Below, piece by piece: positions 13,537-13,573 of a stretch of DNA of 13,573 bases. Below the pieces are notes generated by a model that was not told where the DNA came from, did no database searches, and saw nothing but the letters and a program-made list of their open reading frames with translations. The DNA is from Halovenus sp. (GTDB lineage: Archaea; Halobacteriota; Halobacteria; Halobacteriales; Haloarculaceae), in NCBI GenBank assembly GCA_003551945.1, contig PUNZ01000178.1, forward strand, positions 1 through 13,573. The letters are read 5' to 3'. Made by a program: the position numbers and the translations under genes. Position 1 is the first letter of the stretch. Each line of letters begins with the position of its first letter.

Positions 13537-13573
13537 ATGGACTCCGTTCTCGTTACTGGTGCGCTTGGACTGC
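13537..13573 (+). CDS. N-terminal start of a Rossmann-fold (SDR/epimerase-like) protein, partial
   Basis: The first twelve codons read MDSVLVTGALGL before the window ends. VLVTGA-x-G is the typical opening strand and glycine-rich turn of NAD(P)-binding extended short-chain dehydrogenases, such as sugar-nucleotide epimerases. The ATG is supported by a TATA-like box 27 nt upstream. The substrate cannot be judged from this fragment. Confidence 0.65.
   Translation, partial: MDSVLVTGALGL

Noticed and set aside
1..13573. Insertion sequence, CRISPR array, integrase or attachment site
   Set aside because: I saw no transposase or integrase motifs, no regularly spaced long direct repeats and no tRNA-end duplications. 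The only phased repeat is the short GTCAG array, which lacks spacers of CRISPR size.

Overview
The window looks like chromosomal DNA from a haloarchaeon (class Halobacteria). The evidence is that almost every confident protein is acidic and rich in Asp/Glu, often with long acidic low-complexity linkers or tails. Several genes have an archaeal TATA-like box about 26-27 nt before the start codon and no Shine-Dalgarno, which suggests leaderless transcripts (genes at 85, 8164 minus, 12236 minus, 12384 and 13537). The families are also haloarchaeal in flavour: a RecJ-like S1/OB/DHH protein, a Mut7-C protein, a type-2 NADH dehydrogenase-like protein and a two-part bactofilin-like protein. By eye the base composition is only a little above half G+C, low for this class. 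I see no insertion sequence, CRISPR array, tRNA or rRNA.

Left part (1-3563): the last codons of an upstream gene, then a RuvC/RNase H-fold protein of unknown role (85-822). It converges on a minus-strand HMG-CoA reductase (834-2453), the committed enzyme of the mevalonate route to archaeal lipids. That enzyme is atypical: it resembles the longer bacterial-type reductases with an extra N-terminal domain. Upstream on the same strand is a coiled-coil, phasin-like protein (2641-3243). A 320-base divergent gap follows and contains three successive short hairpins.

Middle (3564-8164): a DUF445 membrane protein is translationally coupled by an ATGA overlap to an Abi-alpha (DUF4393) family protein with a disordered N-terminus and a previously unremarked 22-residue tandem repeat. 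This pair is the best candidate for an undescribed two-component system. It abuts, stop codon to stop codon inside a perfect 14-bp palindrome, a minus-strand wax-ester synthase/diacylglycerol acyltransferase-like (WS/DGAT) protein. That family is unexpected in an ether-lipid archaeon.

Right part (8165-13573): a divergent promoter region separates the WS/DGAT-like gene from a RecJ-like phosphoesterase, which is followed after 24 nt by a Mut7-C/zinc-ribbon protein; these two are probably co-transcribed in nucleic-acid metabolism. A convergent FAD-dependent NADH dehydrogenase-like gene (10704-12236) shares a divergent promoter region with a bactofilin-like cytoskeletal protein (12384-13475). That intergenic region carries four GTCAG elements spaced exactly 11 bp apart. 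The window ends in the first codons of a Rossmann-fold, probably NAD-dependent epimerase/SDR-type gene.
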